64,000 nucleotides of DNA from Schistocephalus solidus. Lineage: Eukaryota; Platyhelminthes; Cestoda; Diphyllobothriidea; Diphyllobothriidae. Both the position numbers and the translations under genes were made by a program. This document shows, piece after piece, positions 12,241-25,065 of the stretch. The stretch is taken from contig WEDG01001357.1 of the NCBI GenBank assembly GCA_017591395.1, positions 186,001 to 250,000 on the forward strand, in the 5' to 3' direction. The stretch's first letter is position 1. Every line of letters starts with the position of its first letter. The notes beneath the pieces were generated by a model, which was given only the letters and a program-made list of their open reading frames with translations, did not search any database and had not been told where the DNA came from.

Positions 12241-15200
12241 GTTTGTTTGTGACGTGGATTCTGCGCTGCATGCAGTTAGGGCAGCGTTCCCAAAAGTAGA
12301 TCTCACTCTCTTCCTGCTACCAGGCATCAGTCCACCGTCCAGAGTAAAAGACGAACAAAGTTGACAGGAAGGACCTCATTCAACATCTCAGTCTTAATAG
12401 TTGTGTATCTTTTCGCCTATTTCACCAGTATTAAGAGGCAACAGTTATAAATATAACTGTAATTCAATAGAAAACTAAGTTTCGTAAAACATGGATATGT
12501 TAGCTCCCAGATATGGTAACATCGAAGATTCAATAGGCCACATTTTCGCAAACAGTGCTAAAGGGAAAAATCTTCGACTTACACAACAGCAACTCCACTT
12601 TACGCGAATGGTGTTGTGTGAAGGAGCGCTGTGAATGGACCAAAGTACGCTGGAACATTCTGCAGGTCAAAGTCATTGAAATATTTTAGCCTTTTAGGTA
12701 AAGCAAACAAGCTTACTAGCTACCCACGAGCCCTCCTAACAAAATGTGCTTGCTTATACCCCTTAACGAGGCCAGTGAAAGGAAATACGAAATGATGGTA
12801 TGTGAAACCGTTTTTGAAGATTCTGTCGGTAATATGTGAATAAATTGCAGCAAACCTAACGAAAGAAATTTCATAATGTCCTGCATCTCTCAATGAACAG
12901 ACTTCTCGCGGTAATGAAACAATAATTAAAACAAAGCAAGTAGCCTGGTGTCACATTTGATACGCCATATCCATAGACCTCTACGTTGAAGCAAGGAATG
13001 CAGGCAGTGCCCTATTGAGGTGTACTTTTACAAGCAGCGGACCCTACCGAGGCGAGTGCATATATTTTTACGCTCACCTATAGGCCTGAGTTTTTAACGT
13101 ATCAAATTTGGGCACAAAGGCATGACAGGAAGGTCAGTAAGCCAAGAAATGTTTGCGCGTCTTTTTTGGCATCATATAAGCATTCGCTGACTGGCATTTT
13201 GCATGTAGACGAACCTTCGTGATGACGTTATGTGTGTAATATCACGCACACACACATCGCTCCAAGCGACCATATACTGCTCAATAAATTGATAAATTCA
13301 GAGTTTACACCCGACACTTCACAAGTATTCACAGACAGGGGTTCTGGGAAATAGATTTTTGAACATATTTTACTTTAAGTGTTTTGTCTTAGGGTAATAA
13401 CAACGCAGACTCACCTTTAAGTACGAAATTCGTGCGTCTAATTACCAGCTTATTTTCATCTTGACAATAATTTCTACTGATTTAGTTTAGTAGCAGTTAT
13501 TGGGGTTTTCGGCGGTTATGCTAATATTGTTTTGGATTATTTCCGGAGCTGGTGTTTATTGAACATGAATGAAAACAAAAATATAATAAAAAAGTAGCAA
13601 ACTGTACTACTTTGAATTTGTAGATAACGCAAAAAATAAACATGCAGTGCGATTTACAGTGCAACTTTGTAAAGATGACAAGGGGAGGCTTAAAATGAAC
13701 ACCAAGTGTCTCTTTTGGGTGGCAGAGGCCGTCCTCCACCTGACAAATTCTCACATACTAGACGCATATGGCACTGTTTATTGGTCCATTTAACAGTAAT
13801 TCATTTCAATTAAATAAATAAAAGGAAGGATTACGTGTCATCTAGGGTATTCTAATCATCTAATGACAGATTTTGTCAGCAAAATGGGCTTGGTGCATAG
13901 GCGGATAATGCTCGCTTAAGATGTTGAAGTTGCCAATAAATCAGTCTGCACAAACCTATAACGCATGGGCAGCACCATGACAACATAGTTTTCAGTAAGC
14001 ACAACTATCTGAGAAGAACAAATGGAGCCATGTGAGGTTATATATGGAAATAGAGGACATAAATAACAATGTTACAGCAGAGCATAAGAAGTATTTTATC
14101 GTTTTCCAAGAGGCTCGACGGTTAATTGGGGCAAAGCAGCTCCAGCATGTTACTCTTCTTCTGGATTCACCATGCCTGCAGCTGAGTGATACCAATATTC
14201 TTCTGTCGTTTGTAACCCTGTTATCTAATCCTCTAAAACATAGGTATGACTGTGATGCAAGCAACTATCGAAGAAGGTCGGTTGAAGATCAGCCTATGCA
14301 GTTATTCATAAAGTTGAGTCCTCGGAAGCATATTTCCGGGCAGCACATATCTAAGAGACTTCGGTCAATATAAATAACGACCTCTGTAAGCATCCTTTTC
14401 ATAAATCCCCAAGTGTTTGAACGACCTTCACCCGGAAATAAAAGGGGTGTATATCAAAGTTCACAAAATTTCAGACCACCAGAACACTTTACCGTAGATA
14501 ATTGAGACTAAATTACATTGAGTGAATAGCGAATATGAAAATATGCGTATACGTAGACATCAACTTAAAATAGATTAAACTATTTTGAAAAAGGCAAAAC
14601 TTCCGTCATTTAGCAATGGACACACGTGACAAGGATTGATAAATTAAATGGGAACATGCATAAGTACAGTTTTAGGAACCACTTTTAGTAGCTGACCAGA
14701 ACTATGATATTCTGGTTGTACTTTCAATATCAACAGGTTGCCAAAGCAGAAGTTGCCACACGGTGACATTCCAACTTACTGCTACCAACTACAAAATTAC
14801 GACTTGAATAGTAAATTTAAATACGGTACTATTATGAGCAGGTTTGTCTTCCCAAAGTTATTGCCTTGTAAGTGATTTTCTGTTTTTTGACTGTAAAACT
14901 CAAAATATCCTATTTTTATGAATGCAGGGATCCACAAACTATTTGTTCTGTGAGAAAAACAGTTTCCTTTAATCACACTGACCTAATAAGTAAAACCGTT
15001 AAGTTTGCGTTTGGATGTTGGTTACATTTTCATCAGATTCCCGGCTAAATGTATTATGTCTGATTGACCCAGTCATTTTTATTAAATATTTTTGCTATTT
15101 GATCTTGATAACTCAAACCAGATTGTAATTTACTTCTCTAAATACAATTTCAGGGGCCTATCTAGTCTAATGTGCAATACATACTGATATTGTAGAATGT

Positions 15201-16349
15201 ATCAAACGTGAATACGTGATATTAAGAAGCGAAAGCCTTGTAACGACTGAGAATGTGGACGAGGGACCACACAGGGTAATTCAGAAGGGATAACTCCTGG
15301 ATCAGACTAGTCTGCACAGATTCATTAGACAATCTGCCGCAATCGTCCGGTTGAACGAGAGAAAGATGACTTCAGCAGGTTCAAAAGATAGCTATACTGG
15401 AAATGGATATCAGATCCGGAGAAATAGTTGAACAACGAGAAAGGAATGATTTGCAACAAGGAGGTAATCCATCTGGATGGGAAGTGAGATCAGCATGAGA
15501 ATCAACCAACCGATGGGGTGCGCAGCGCTCTGAACAACTGCAGGTGAAGGTCATGGAAGACAGTGACGTAGACAGCAAGAAAAACGAGTTTTGGCGAGTG
15601 TTGTGGAATGGGAGTTAGCAGTTGCGAGGAAACAGGCCCGGACTATCAGTTATCCGACATGAGGTTACACCACTTCCAACCAGGATCCGCATTCACACTA
15701 ACTTAAAGCCGCTCAAACAAATTCCTTCTATAACTAGTGCATTTAATTATGGATAAAAGTAAGTGCGAAAGCTATTACCAAAGGAAACGGGAAATCCTAT
15801 GAACTGCAAGTAGAAAGGGATCACGTAAGGTTACATTCAGTTTAACCGAATGCAGTGGAGCTATTATGGCTTGAATAATCGTTTCAATTTAAATCCTTAT
15901 TAGGCTGTTTTACAGACACAAGCTGACCTAGCTCACGATACTCTGGTACAAAGTAAGAATTGTTACGTTCAATCCTGCAAAAAAGGAATAAGGTACATTT
16001 TAAACAATTGCAGTCATTGCTTTCCAAATCAATGTTTTTTCAAGAGAATGTGAAATCTGCTTTCGACTAATAAGTGTGAATAGTCTTTTTGGAAGACAAT
16101 GAAAGTTTTAATGAAGCCTGTCATTGCACAATTTTTCTATTCAATTCATGCAGTACAGAATTTGCAACTTTATCTTTGCCAGGAACATCCATGTATGCAA
16201 ATCACTCGACCGATTTCGGGGTCTGGATAGGGCTTGTATAAATAACTTAAAATTAGATTTAGTATTATCGATTTGCTCGGGCTTTACGGACGTCCCACAT
16301 CAAAGCTTTTACATAAAATGTACGCTACTGAATTCACAAATAGCAAAAA
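12241..16349. other. unassigned region
   Basis: No recognisable gene. The longest open frame is 113 codons on the plus strand (14032-14373), with a 90-codon frame opposite it on the minus strand. Neither shows a domain. The 15.2-15.7 kb stretch is more GC-rich but reads as no known protein in any frame I followed. Confidence 0.4.
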
Positions 16350-18400
16350 GCAATTTACTTATTTATTGCCTGTTTACAAGCAAGGTCAACAGAGATTTAC
16401 AGTAGAGGATTGAGCTGACGATGGAAAAAAACCCTGATCGTTCTTTCTAGTGTTTTTCAAGAAAAAAAACTTCAGCTCGTTGAGTTATTAAAATTGCGGA
16501 CAGGTAATGGTTGACACAGGTGCATGGTGTAGTCGTTCTTAGTTCAGTTTTATGCATCCGGTATACTGCACCAGATAACAGTGAGTCGGCGAACGCTTGC
16601 TCACTGTCAACTGAGGAATTAGCCGATTACGGGCTGCAGAGCCAGCACCATCGCCCTCAGCATGAAGCCTGGTACTGTGTTCAGAGTCCGCACACACCCT
16701 CAGAGTGGAAGAGAGCTTCCACCGAGTTAGCACCCAAAATTTGTGAAAGGTGTTCTGAATGTAGAAAAATAGTGACAGCTCTCTTAAACAAAGGATAGCT
16801 TTGTTGAATTTTGGTACTTCTGGGTAGCTTATTCCAGCTTGCTATGGCGTTTACGGAAAAAGACTGGCGTGCCAGAGGAAGAAATAAAAAGATATCTTGA
16901 TAACTGGTGCGCCGAGAGTGTTCGAACTGCCTCAGAGTAGTAAGGGGAGTAAAGGTGCGACTGTTTAAAAGTTTAAACTGTAAAAATAGTCCCTTCTTTA
17001 TTCTGCGAAGCCACAATGGTTGAGGTTTTTGAGCTCACAGAGTTTTAGGTAGGACAGATTACGGTGTTATGAAGAGAAAACCCTTTAAGTAAAGAAATGC
17101 TGAACCGAATCTATCTTCTTCCGTTCACTAGCGTGCAGAAGGCTAAATAGAACTGAACAGTATTACAGATTACGTCTAACATAAAGTTTATAAAGGACGG
17201 TTCTAATATTGATGGTTTTAAAGTTTCTGAGAAGAAACCCAGTAGTTCGGCTTGCTTTTAAGACAATCAGGGCGCAGTACTCTGACAGATTAAGACCACT
17301 GGAATATGATATGCCCAGATCCTTAATAACTCAGGGCACATTTAGGTCATGACTGTCTATGCTAAGCTGGGGCTGATAATCATCGCAATCAACCATAATG
17401 GACCATTTGTGCAAAGAAAGAGAAGGGCGTCATGTGCAACACTGCTGAGCAAAGGCTTGAAGATCCTTTTTCATGAGCTCAAGTATGATGTTGCGATCTG
17501 TATGTTTATATTGATAGGCAAATATTAAGTGGTCAGCGTATATAAAGAGCCAACCACATTGAAAACAATCAGGAATATCGCTGACAAAAAGGGAACATAA
17601 GAGCGGGCTAAGCAAGCTACCCTGAATACCTACACTCCTCACATTTGTGGGGTTGGAGATAACATCGGAAATCTTACCTCGTTGTTTGCGAACATCCAAA
17701 TAGGAGGATATTAAGTTCAGATGCTTGTTACTTATGCCGAAGGAGGCAATTTTCAGCAGGAGGAGACCATGGTCAACATGATCAAAAGCCTTAGTGAAAA
17801 CAAAATGAACAATGTAAAGTGCAAAATCGCTGTCTCAAGATTGTACCACATGATCAAATAAAGAGAGTTGGCAGGTGTCACAAGATATTTATACGATGAA
17901 CCCATGCGGAGCCGCATTAAGTACTTTGCTGTCTGTAAGGTGACACATCATCCTGTCTTTGCTTAAGGTATCCAAAATCTTCGAGGCTGCGCGAAGTGTT
18001 TTTTATTTGTCTGATGTCGTCAAATGGCGTAGATCGTCTGTGTTATGGTATCGGCAGACTGTGCGATTCCTTCCATAAAATAGGAAAGGTTTCACATTCA
18101 AGAGCAAGATTAAATATCTTACACAGAAGGGATGGAAACATATCATTTGCATCAGCCTTTAGAACGCAGACCAGGACGCCTTCTGGTTCTGGACTATGGA
18201 GATTAAAGAAAACGAGGAATGGCTACGGTCACGTCCCACAGGGTAAAAGTTATGGTTTCGAGGACGGCACCGGTCCAAACCCGGATAGTCACAAATAGAG
18301 TGACCGAACGTTCACTAAACGTTTTGGACAAGAAAGCCATTCACTCAATCTGAAATTATCAACCGAGCTGCGGAGCACGACAATCGGTGTTACACAGCTG
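16350..18400 (-). mobile_element. LINE family A (CR1/jockey-like), 5'-truncated copy A1
   Basis: A minus-strand non-LTR retrotransposon relic that starts inside ORF2, before the reverse transcriptase, and runs through the 3' UTR. The 3' UTR (16355-16680) is closely matched by plus-strand sequence at 29.4-29.7 kb; both share a GGCTCTGCAGCCC-type segment and an AATAAATA-type end. The upstream linker matches copy A2 (21503-21600): TIRGRTDAVLKT there, TIRVWTGAVLET here. The frame is broken several times. It sits head-to-tail with other minus-strand LINE fragments up to 22.8 kb. Confidence 0.8.
16681..18290 (-). pseudogene. family A ORF2 reverse transcriptase remnant
   Basis: In minus-strand order the recognisable blocks are: a GPDGVP-like start (PEPEGVLVCVLKA, about 18170-18200); FTKAFDHVDHG with the motif A aspartate; a QGSLLSPLLCSLFVSD-type motif B; motif C at about 17529-17540; and the C-terminal block SWNKLPRSTKIQQ near 16840. 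Motif C reads YADH: the second catalytic aspartate codon GAC has become CAC (17529-17531). Frameshifts and stops separate the blocks. It belongs to the APE-type LINE reverse transcriptase family. It cannot encode an active enzyme. Confidence 0.8.
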
Positions 18401-18449
18401 TCTGTTTTCCAACTTTGGTCTATATTGCATATGCTGACAAGAGACCGAA

Positions 18450-18899
18450 TTAACTTGATGCGTTTCCGAACTTCAATCTTTTACCTTCAGTCACTCTATT
18501 TACGGAGTGGATTTTCATCCTTGAGTTCCCTATTGTTGTACGCAATGTTTTTATGAGTAGAATGTCGACTGCGTATACTGACGCAATCCTTTTTATCCAT
18601 ACTGTAGTGATTTTGCAAAACGAGCAAATTGTGGGCATTCGGGTGTTAAAACAATGTTTGAAAGCGCTCCCGCACTACAGTGTCCGTTCTGGGCTCCAAA
18701 GACTCTCTGAAAGTAGACGTTTCCTCGGAAGCCCGTAAAGGGCCCACCTTTTCTGCAGTTTAAAGGGATCATCACAGATACGGTCCTTCCTAATAAAGTT
18801 TACGTAGTCCTCGAACCCTATGGCACACTCACGCACTCTAAGAATCCGGCAGGTCTGAATGAAATTTTCGCAAGTTTGCCAGCAATTTAAATAAGCCAA
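18450..18899 (-). other. two adjacent open frames, possible decayed coding region
   Basis: Minus-strand frames 18675-18899 (74 residues) and 18450-18638 (62 residues) sit end to end in different phases and read more protein-like than their surroundings, for example an RECAIGFEDYVNFIRKD stretch. A single frameshift near 18660 would join them. I recognise no family. They may belong to an unrecognised repeat or to chance. Confidence 0.2.
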
Positions 18900-19289
18900 A
18901 TTGTTTTAAGGCGGTCTTGCATCGTAAGCTAAGTGACCAATATTTTTCATAGTTCTTGCCGGCACTCGTTCTGGAAGTTCATAAGAACGCCAGTTTTACA
19001 CGGCATACGCTGAGTGAGATCGAAAGAATGATCCGTATGTTTTGCCTAGGAATTTCTTATCAATATATGCCAGCGGATGTCTCTGCACGAGTGTAATCTG
19101 TTTTGCTTTTATTTGCCTGTAAACTCTCCGATGATGCTTTAAGCGAAGGTGAATGTTTGCAGGTGTATTGAGTTAGCGACAGTAAGAAATTGCTGCAAAA
19201 AAGATATATTTTGGTAATAATGCATTGCTTACATAAAGCGTAGAAACGAATCGGTCAAAGAATATTACGTTACATACTGTTATAATGAG

Positions 19290-20760
19290 CCAGCATTATG
19301 CAAAAGAATGTGCAGAGGCGAAATAGAGACGTTGACAGGCGGAGCATTCCAAGCGTCGACCACTCTGTGGGAAAGAAGAACTATCGTGTATGTAAAATGA
19401 CACAAATCAGTGTGGTCGAAAAATAAATAAAAAAGTATACAATTAAAAAAACTCCTTGGGCATTTTTATTGAAAATTTATATATGGAATGGCATTTGTGG
19501 GGTTTGTAACGAGAAAAAACTGTTACTCCTGCGAGAAAAACATACGAATGATGTAGGAACGATATGCTGATGAGAGCATATGAGTAATCAAAACGCTCCT
19601 AATTGTGGGAGAAATCATGTAACGACAGAGGCTTCTTTTCACCACAGTAGGTGTGATCAAAATGCATATTGACTAGGTATAAGCGTAACCATCAGGGATA
19701 CTAGACAAAAGAACCTTCGCGGGCATCATGAGTACGCTTAGGGTCGAACGAGTAAAGGACCGTAGAGATCGTGAAGGTCACGATCAAAAGGCCAAAGAAA
19801 CGATCATGATACTGTCGTTTTTGATTTCTCAGACCACTAACAAAGGGACCCGAAACAATCTTCAACAGTCCGTGTATGGTTGACACCTGGGAGAAGGTTA
19901 GGGCTGCAAGCACTATCACCCAACGCGCGGCAGATGCGATGGTTGAAGAGGTTGTAGCAGTTTGCAAAGGTTCCAGAAAGAGGAGAACCGCGAAAACTGA
20001 GGGAACCCCAGGCGTCGTCAATATTTTCAACTGATGGTCGAAATCAAGAAGGGACGAAAAACGGCTGCAAAGATCTTTTTTTAAACGAAAGTGGTGTAAG
20101 AGAAACAAAACTGCTCCGCGAAGGGATATGAAGCAGCATGGTAGGTTGCTTCTGGGCGTAATATAAAAGGATAATGGAAGATCCGGCAATTGATTAAGAA
20201 AAGTCAACATGATGCGCTCAGGGGGTGCTATTTCGCATGAGAATCGACGATAAATCTGAGGCCTGCACAGCTTAGTATTCATATTTTAATTATAATGATG
20301 GTTATCCACAAACGATACGGAGGTGGCATAGAATGAGTGCGCAAATATGCTCCAATTGTTTGACAATCATTTTACTGAGGGATGCGTTATGAATGCACCG
20401 AAGTTCTTGGGGAAGACGATACATAGAAGATATAATTTGCATATCCACACTGCCTAGCGCTCTGCGTGCACTTCTTGCAATGGCATGTCATTCGGATAAT
20501 CAAACATGCGGTTCGGGGATCTGATTAGGCTCACACAGACAATGCCATAAGTGTTCACATTAATTGGTCAAAGCCTGTCATTTGGTGATTGCACTAGTCG
20601 GATCAGGTTTGCCTGCAGACCTTCTTCGGCAATTTCACTAACAATAACGTTCTATAACCGGATATCATCGGAAAACATGGCAACATCACAAGACCGGCCA
20701 AAGGCAGTCGGTTACATGTATACTGACCAGAGGAGTGTCAAGACATAACTCTCAACCACA
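19290..20760 (-). mobile_element. CR1-like LINE fragments related to family C
   Basis: Two parts lie on the minus strand. Around 20490-20760 the reading resembles the motif C region of the family C element at 48.9 kb: a VYM segment, then DVAMFSDDIRL, then LQANLIRLVQ, matching VYINDCANE, IAMFANDLKLW and LQANLNRLQKW. The FSDD aspartate pair (20664-20675) is intact, but stops interrupt the frame. Around 19290-19420 a C-terminal block FPQRVVDAWNAPPVNVSIS matches the VVEAWNNLP-type end of such elements. The two parts are about 1.3 kb apart, versus about 0.8 kb in family C, so something else lies between them. Confidence 0.6.
19701..20282 (-). CDS. hypothetical protein, 193 residues, hydrophobic segments
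   Basis: The frame is uninterrupted for 193 codons between two LINE fragments. Hydrophobic stretches occur near residues 96-106, 120-132 and 164-177 (for example VFAVLLFLEPL, ARWVIVLAALTF, FFGLLIVTFTISTVLY), so a membrane protein is conceivable. There is no recognisable domain, no signal peptide that I can defend, and no upstream context. A chance frame inside an unknown insertion is equally likely. Confidence 0.25.
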   Translation of the reverse strand: MNTKLCRPQIYRRFSCEIAPPERIMLTFLNQLPDLPLSFYITPRSNLPCCFISLRGAVLFLLHHFRLKKDLCSRFSSLLDFDHQLKILTTPGVPSVFAVLLFLEPLQTATTSSTIASAARWVIVLAALTFSQVSTIHGLLKIVSGPFVSGLRNQKRQYHDRFFGLLIVTFTISTVLYSFDPKRTHDAREGSFV

Positions 20761-20884
20761 ACTCCTGTCGACTAATGAAAAATTTGCAAGAGTTCGAGTT
20801 AGAAGCTTCAAATCGATCTCAGATGGTATCTCCTAACATCCTTTCGGCAGATTTTGTGCAGGCGTTGCTGTTTCGTGCTTCATT

Positions 20885-22790
20885 GACAGAAAGACAAAAT
20901 AAGAGCGGGTCAAGCACACTACTCTGAATAACTCCACTCCTCACTCATGCGTGGTTAGATATAACATTGTAGATCTTAACATTTTGTGTGCAAGAGCCCA
21001 GGTAAAAAGATATCAAGTTCAGAAAATTACAGATATACCGAAAGAGGAAAGTTTCAGGGGAAGGTGGCATGGTTAGCATGATCAAAAGCCTTAGTGAAAT
21101 CGAAATAGACTATATAAAGTGTAAAACCATTGTCCCTTGATTGCAGAACGTGATCAAAGAAAGGGAGCTGACAAGTGACACAGGGCCTTGTTTGAGGAAC
21201 CCATGCTCGGCTGCACTCAGTAGGTTAATCCCGGTTAAGTGATTCATCATCTTCTCTTTGATCAACGTCATCAATATTTTCGAAGCTGCGGAAAGTGTTG
21301 ATTGGCCGAAAAAATGCCAAATGACGTAAATTGGCCGTGTTTCCTTCCACGCGCTGAGAAAGGTTTCACTTTCCAGAGCTAAATTAAATATCTTTCACAG
21401 AAGGGTCGGAAAAATATAATTAGCACCCACCTTTAGAATACTGACCGGGACGCCATCTGGTCCAGGACTATGAGATTGACGAAAACGTCAAATCGCTTCG
21501 GTTTAGTGCCAAAGGGTAAAAGTCATGGTTTTGAGGACGGCATCAGTCCGGCCCCGGATGGTCGTAAGGCAAACGGTTGAATTTTCAATCAATTTTCTGG
21601 ACAACAAAACGTTAAAACTATCAGCCATCAACTTGTCATCAACTATCGGATTTCTAAGGGCGTGTCGAAGGATGAGCTGTCGTGTTTTTCGTTGGGTTCC
21701 TACTGCGCAGGAAAAATGTTTCCCGACATTTAACGAACGGTTTACAACCAATTTGACCTCATCGGCTAGCCGCTTTTCTTCAGACAGCCTAGATGCCTTC
21801 TCAGAGATATGTCGAATCAAGAGCAGAATGGAAAGTTTGTTTTGCGAATGTAATTGATGAGAGATTTAACATAACCTGCGGCAAAAAGATGGAAAGAGAT
21901 AAACCTCATCCTTGACATTAATTTATTTCGTACGGGGAACAAAACCAAAAATAAGTTGATCCGAATCTACGTTCAGCATACCGCTACAGGTGCTCACGTC
22001 CTGACATATAATGAAATCAGAACAGTCGTGGGAAGTAAGATATATCAATAATTCTGTGCAAAGCGCTGATTGAAAATCAAAGAGAAAGCTATATTTTTTG
22101 GAAATCGTTTCATCAGTTTTAAATTGGGGTGTAGAAACAACGATTTCGTGGTCTGAACGCCCTAGTGGACCTGAAGGTGACACTGGCAAAGGCAGGCAGC
22201 CTCCTCAGATGATTAGATCAAGTATGATTTATCCTCGGATAGGGAAATTGCCAACCTGATTCCACATGCCAATATCTTCGGCCTCGAGTAAGTCCTCGAA
22301 TTTTATTGAGCCGAAAAATGGAAACCATTGAACTTCAGGAAGGTTAAAATCACCTGCAATCAAACAATACTTAAAATTTAAGTCAGCCACGGTGTGAAAT
22401 TTCTGTGAGAGACAAAGATTGTAATCCTCAATGGTATTGGGTGGGCGATCGACACAACCAACGAGTAAAGAGTTCTTATTTTTTAGGTAATTCGAAGCCA
22501 AAATCTCTCTTCCACCACGGTTAATTGCAAGTAGTCTGAGGGCTTAAATGCCAGTGCTTGCTTTACATAGATACAGCTTCCTCCACCACGGTTATCCTGG
22601 AGATCATTTTGAAATACAATTATAATCTAGAAGAGAGAATTCGGAGTTGGCTACGGAAGGTGTTGCCCATGTTTCAGTTAATATAATAATATCTGGACAG
22701 CGAACGAAGACCAGACTCTGAAGCAGGGGCATTTTATTGAGCAAGGATCTGGCATGTAAAACGAACAGTTGAAGTGGGCAAGCTGATTGT
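20885..22790 (-). mobile_element. LINE family A copy A2 (endonuclease to RT fingers, 3'-truncated)
   Basis: The minus strand carries the 5' part of family A ORF2. An NARSLLNKMPLLQSL-type endonuclease start with ETWA lies near 22650-22750. Then come a GCVDRPPNT block and IAGDFNLPEVQW (22320-22460), GRSDHEIV (about 22140-22165), a linker ending TIRGRTDAVLKT (21540-21580), and RT fingers with PGPDGVPVSILK (about 21440-21475). The last blocks are SLRLLIM (the KAFD region) and VLDPLLFCLSVNE near 20900. GDFN and SDH are the metal-binding and catalytic landmarks of APE-type endonucleases, and both are kept. Frameshifts separate the blocks. Sequence after motif B is missing, so this copy has an unusual 3' truncation or rearrangement. 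Confidence 0.78.
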
Positions 22791-24650
22791 TTTTAGGGAG
22801 GGTGGCTTAGTTGTCCAGTGGTTTACGGGCCACTGAACATAGGGAGCGGGCGCTCCCGCCCGGTTCTGAAAAAACGTATCTACTGACCAACTGGTTCTTG
22901 AATATGCAGAAATATCAGTTATATGTAGATTTTTTTACTGCTTTCGAAGTAAATATGAAGCGAAACTACTAGGGATGTCAACAAAACATGATTTACAATT
23001 TGAATAGACGAGTAAAGAGGGTATATAAGGCCGCCACTGAAGATCCATCTGTCCCGTCTACGTCGTCCGTTGGGAAAGAAGAATTTCCCCAACGGCAAAT
23101 GCCCAAGCTTAGCCCCAGAGGCCTCCATGGGTAGGCATTTTGTACGTAGATGATTAGGAGGTGTTGGCAACGTTGAGGTCGACGAAGGCCGGCACCGATT
23201 TGGTGGGAACCGTTTTTTGACAGACTTGAGGGAATTCTGCTTGAAGGCACAACTGTCTCACTCCACGTTAAAGCTAGTTTTCCAGATGCTTTGGTCATAC
23301 CACGCGGAGGTCCCAAGGATCCACGGACGCTTTTGCAAACGCCTAGAACGAGCATTAGCAAGCCCCTTTCCACCGGGAGCTACGTGCACTTGGAGTGGTA
23401 TTTTGGATGAAAATAGGGATGTTTTCTACTTAAATCCTTATTTATTTAGATATCCGCCTCTGATGAGGACGACCACACTACAGTAACATTATGTTAAAAC
23501 ACATTTGTAGACATAGATTTGAAGAAAGTTTGCCTGGTCTCTCCTTCACGTACAGCTCAAACAAGTAACCAACACAGGCTGGACCATATCAGTAATTCGC
23601 TGTTATGTAATTTAAACTTAAGAAACTTTAGACTACCCATGCACCATCAGTATAATACACCACATGAATGCTGCTTGCAAGTGCAGAAGAAGTGTGTTAT
23701 ACTACGGTAAATTTTTTCATAATTTTCAATTATATTAAGCTAGGAAAAAAATTGGACTACTTAACTGGAGAAGTACTCAAACTGGGGACCTCAATAGGAC
23801 GGATGATGGCTAGGATGGCCGAAAACAAGGTGATGTCCGCTGGAAATCAAGTACAGCTACCAGTCCTCTCTATGTCCCTGTGCACGAAGAAGGCTAATGA
23901 TGATTTCATTGCAGAGTTTAGCGCCAAAACCGACATTGAACAATAAACGGTAGGTTAGCATGCGCAGCAATTCTACATGGCTTATAGATGAAATATCTGT
24001 CCGTAATCGGTAGAAGGAGCAAGGAGTTCGGCAAAATATTCTGACGGCCATGCTTGGACAAGCGATATGTTTCAACTTCTGTTGTGTTGGTTAGACGAGC
24101 AAACGGTCTTTCATAGGTAGCCCGTTATCCGCCGTCGTCAGTGGTAGATCTAACTTCTTATTTTGACATATATAGAGGTCATTGGCCGAGACGCTCATTA
24201 TGGTACCTGCAATGATGAGAGTGTTCTGAAAACAGTCTGAATGGTTTTATGGAGCCAGAGACCGTGATGGTGGCCGAACTAAACGCTGTTGCAGGGCTGA
24301 GTTAGTAAAACATTTTGCATTGAATTATTTCGAGAAATTCATCTAGTTTCCCCTGGAGGAATCTTTCACTGGCATGAACCTCATACTTCCTCAATCGGAA
24401 GACATGGTAAATACGTGTAATAAATTAAATGTAACGTACCTAGTAGCCAGATTAAGCTTTTTGCTTTTCATGCAGAATGTAAACTATAAATTTAACGTCT
24501 ACTATACTGGTTTTGTCAATACATCAGCTGTTAACCTGTCTATACATGCCATATCCAAATTTCTTTATTTTTTATTTGAGCATTAAAAGCGACGTCCAGC
24601 TCTATTTTACAGACTTTTAGCCTCCTACTTACTATTTTGGTAATAATTTG
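22791..24650. other. unassigned region with a possible tRNA-like relic
   Basis: At about 22800-22865 a GGTGGCTTAGTTGTCCAGTGG word is followed by a GGGAGC/GCTCCC inverted repeat. This may be a decayed tRNA-like or SINE head. Between 23.0 and 23.95 kb there are overlapping frames of 63-126 codons on both strands without recognisable domains. No gene is defended. Confidence 0.35.
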
Positions 24651-24654
24651 ACGC

Positions 24655-25065
24655 GATATGACAGTTCGACCGTCGATTTCGACGAGGTCCACCGTATGCT
24701 CCACACCAGGTGGTGCAGGGATGGTGACTTGCGCGTGAATTAGTTTTAAGTGATAGAAGCCTTGCGCTCCTCTTCCCCCACCTGAGCCCGGTGTCAAGAC
24801 AGAGTCAAGAAGACCGGAGATGGGAGAGGGCGCAGGTGGCTGGCGCAGCCGGAGCCGCCCCTGGGCGTGCCACCACACCTGGCTCGGATCCCACGGAGTG
24901 GGAGTGCCATAAAGGCCACATTAAGAAGGAGCCATTGCAACCTGACTCTCAGTCCGCCAGTCAGCCACTCCACACAAAACACACATTGGGCTGACCACGC
25001 GGTCCGAGTTATCCCGTCATTTGGCAACCTTCCAAGCCACGGCTTTTAGCACAACGTGACAGTTT
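24655..25065 (+). repeat. dispersed repeat D, copy 2
   Basis: This is the best plus-strand copy. It shares with the inverted copy at 50.69-51.02 kb a 5' block (GTCCACCGTATGCTCCA), GGTGACTTGCGCG, and then CCTGAGCCCGGTGTCAAGAC running into AGAGTCAAGAAGACCGG. After that comes a GC-rich centre with a GGGCGTGCCACCACACC block. The downstream half (CTGACTCTCAGTCCGCCAGT and the CCAAGCCACGG end) recurs at 25.27-25.41 kb. The length, absence of a frame and dispersed placement suggest a SINE or a short non-autonomous element. Class not resolved. Confidence 0.65.

Noticed and set aside
24794..25027. 77-codon minus-strand frame with CGGTPRGGSGC as a host protein
   Set aside because: It lies wholly inside dispersed repeat D and would be repeated with every copy. 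No domain; better explained as a spurious frame.
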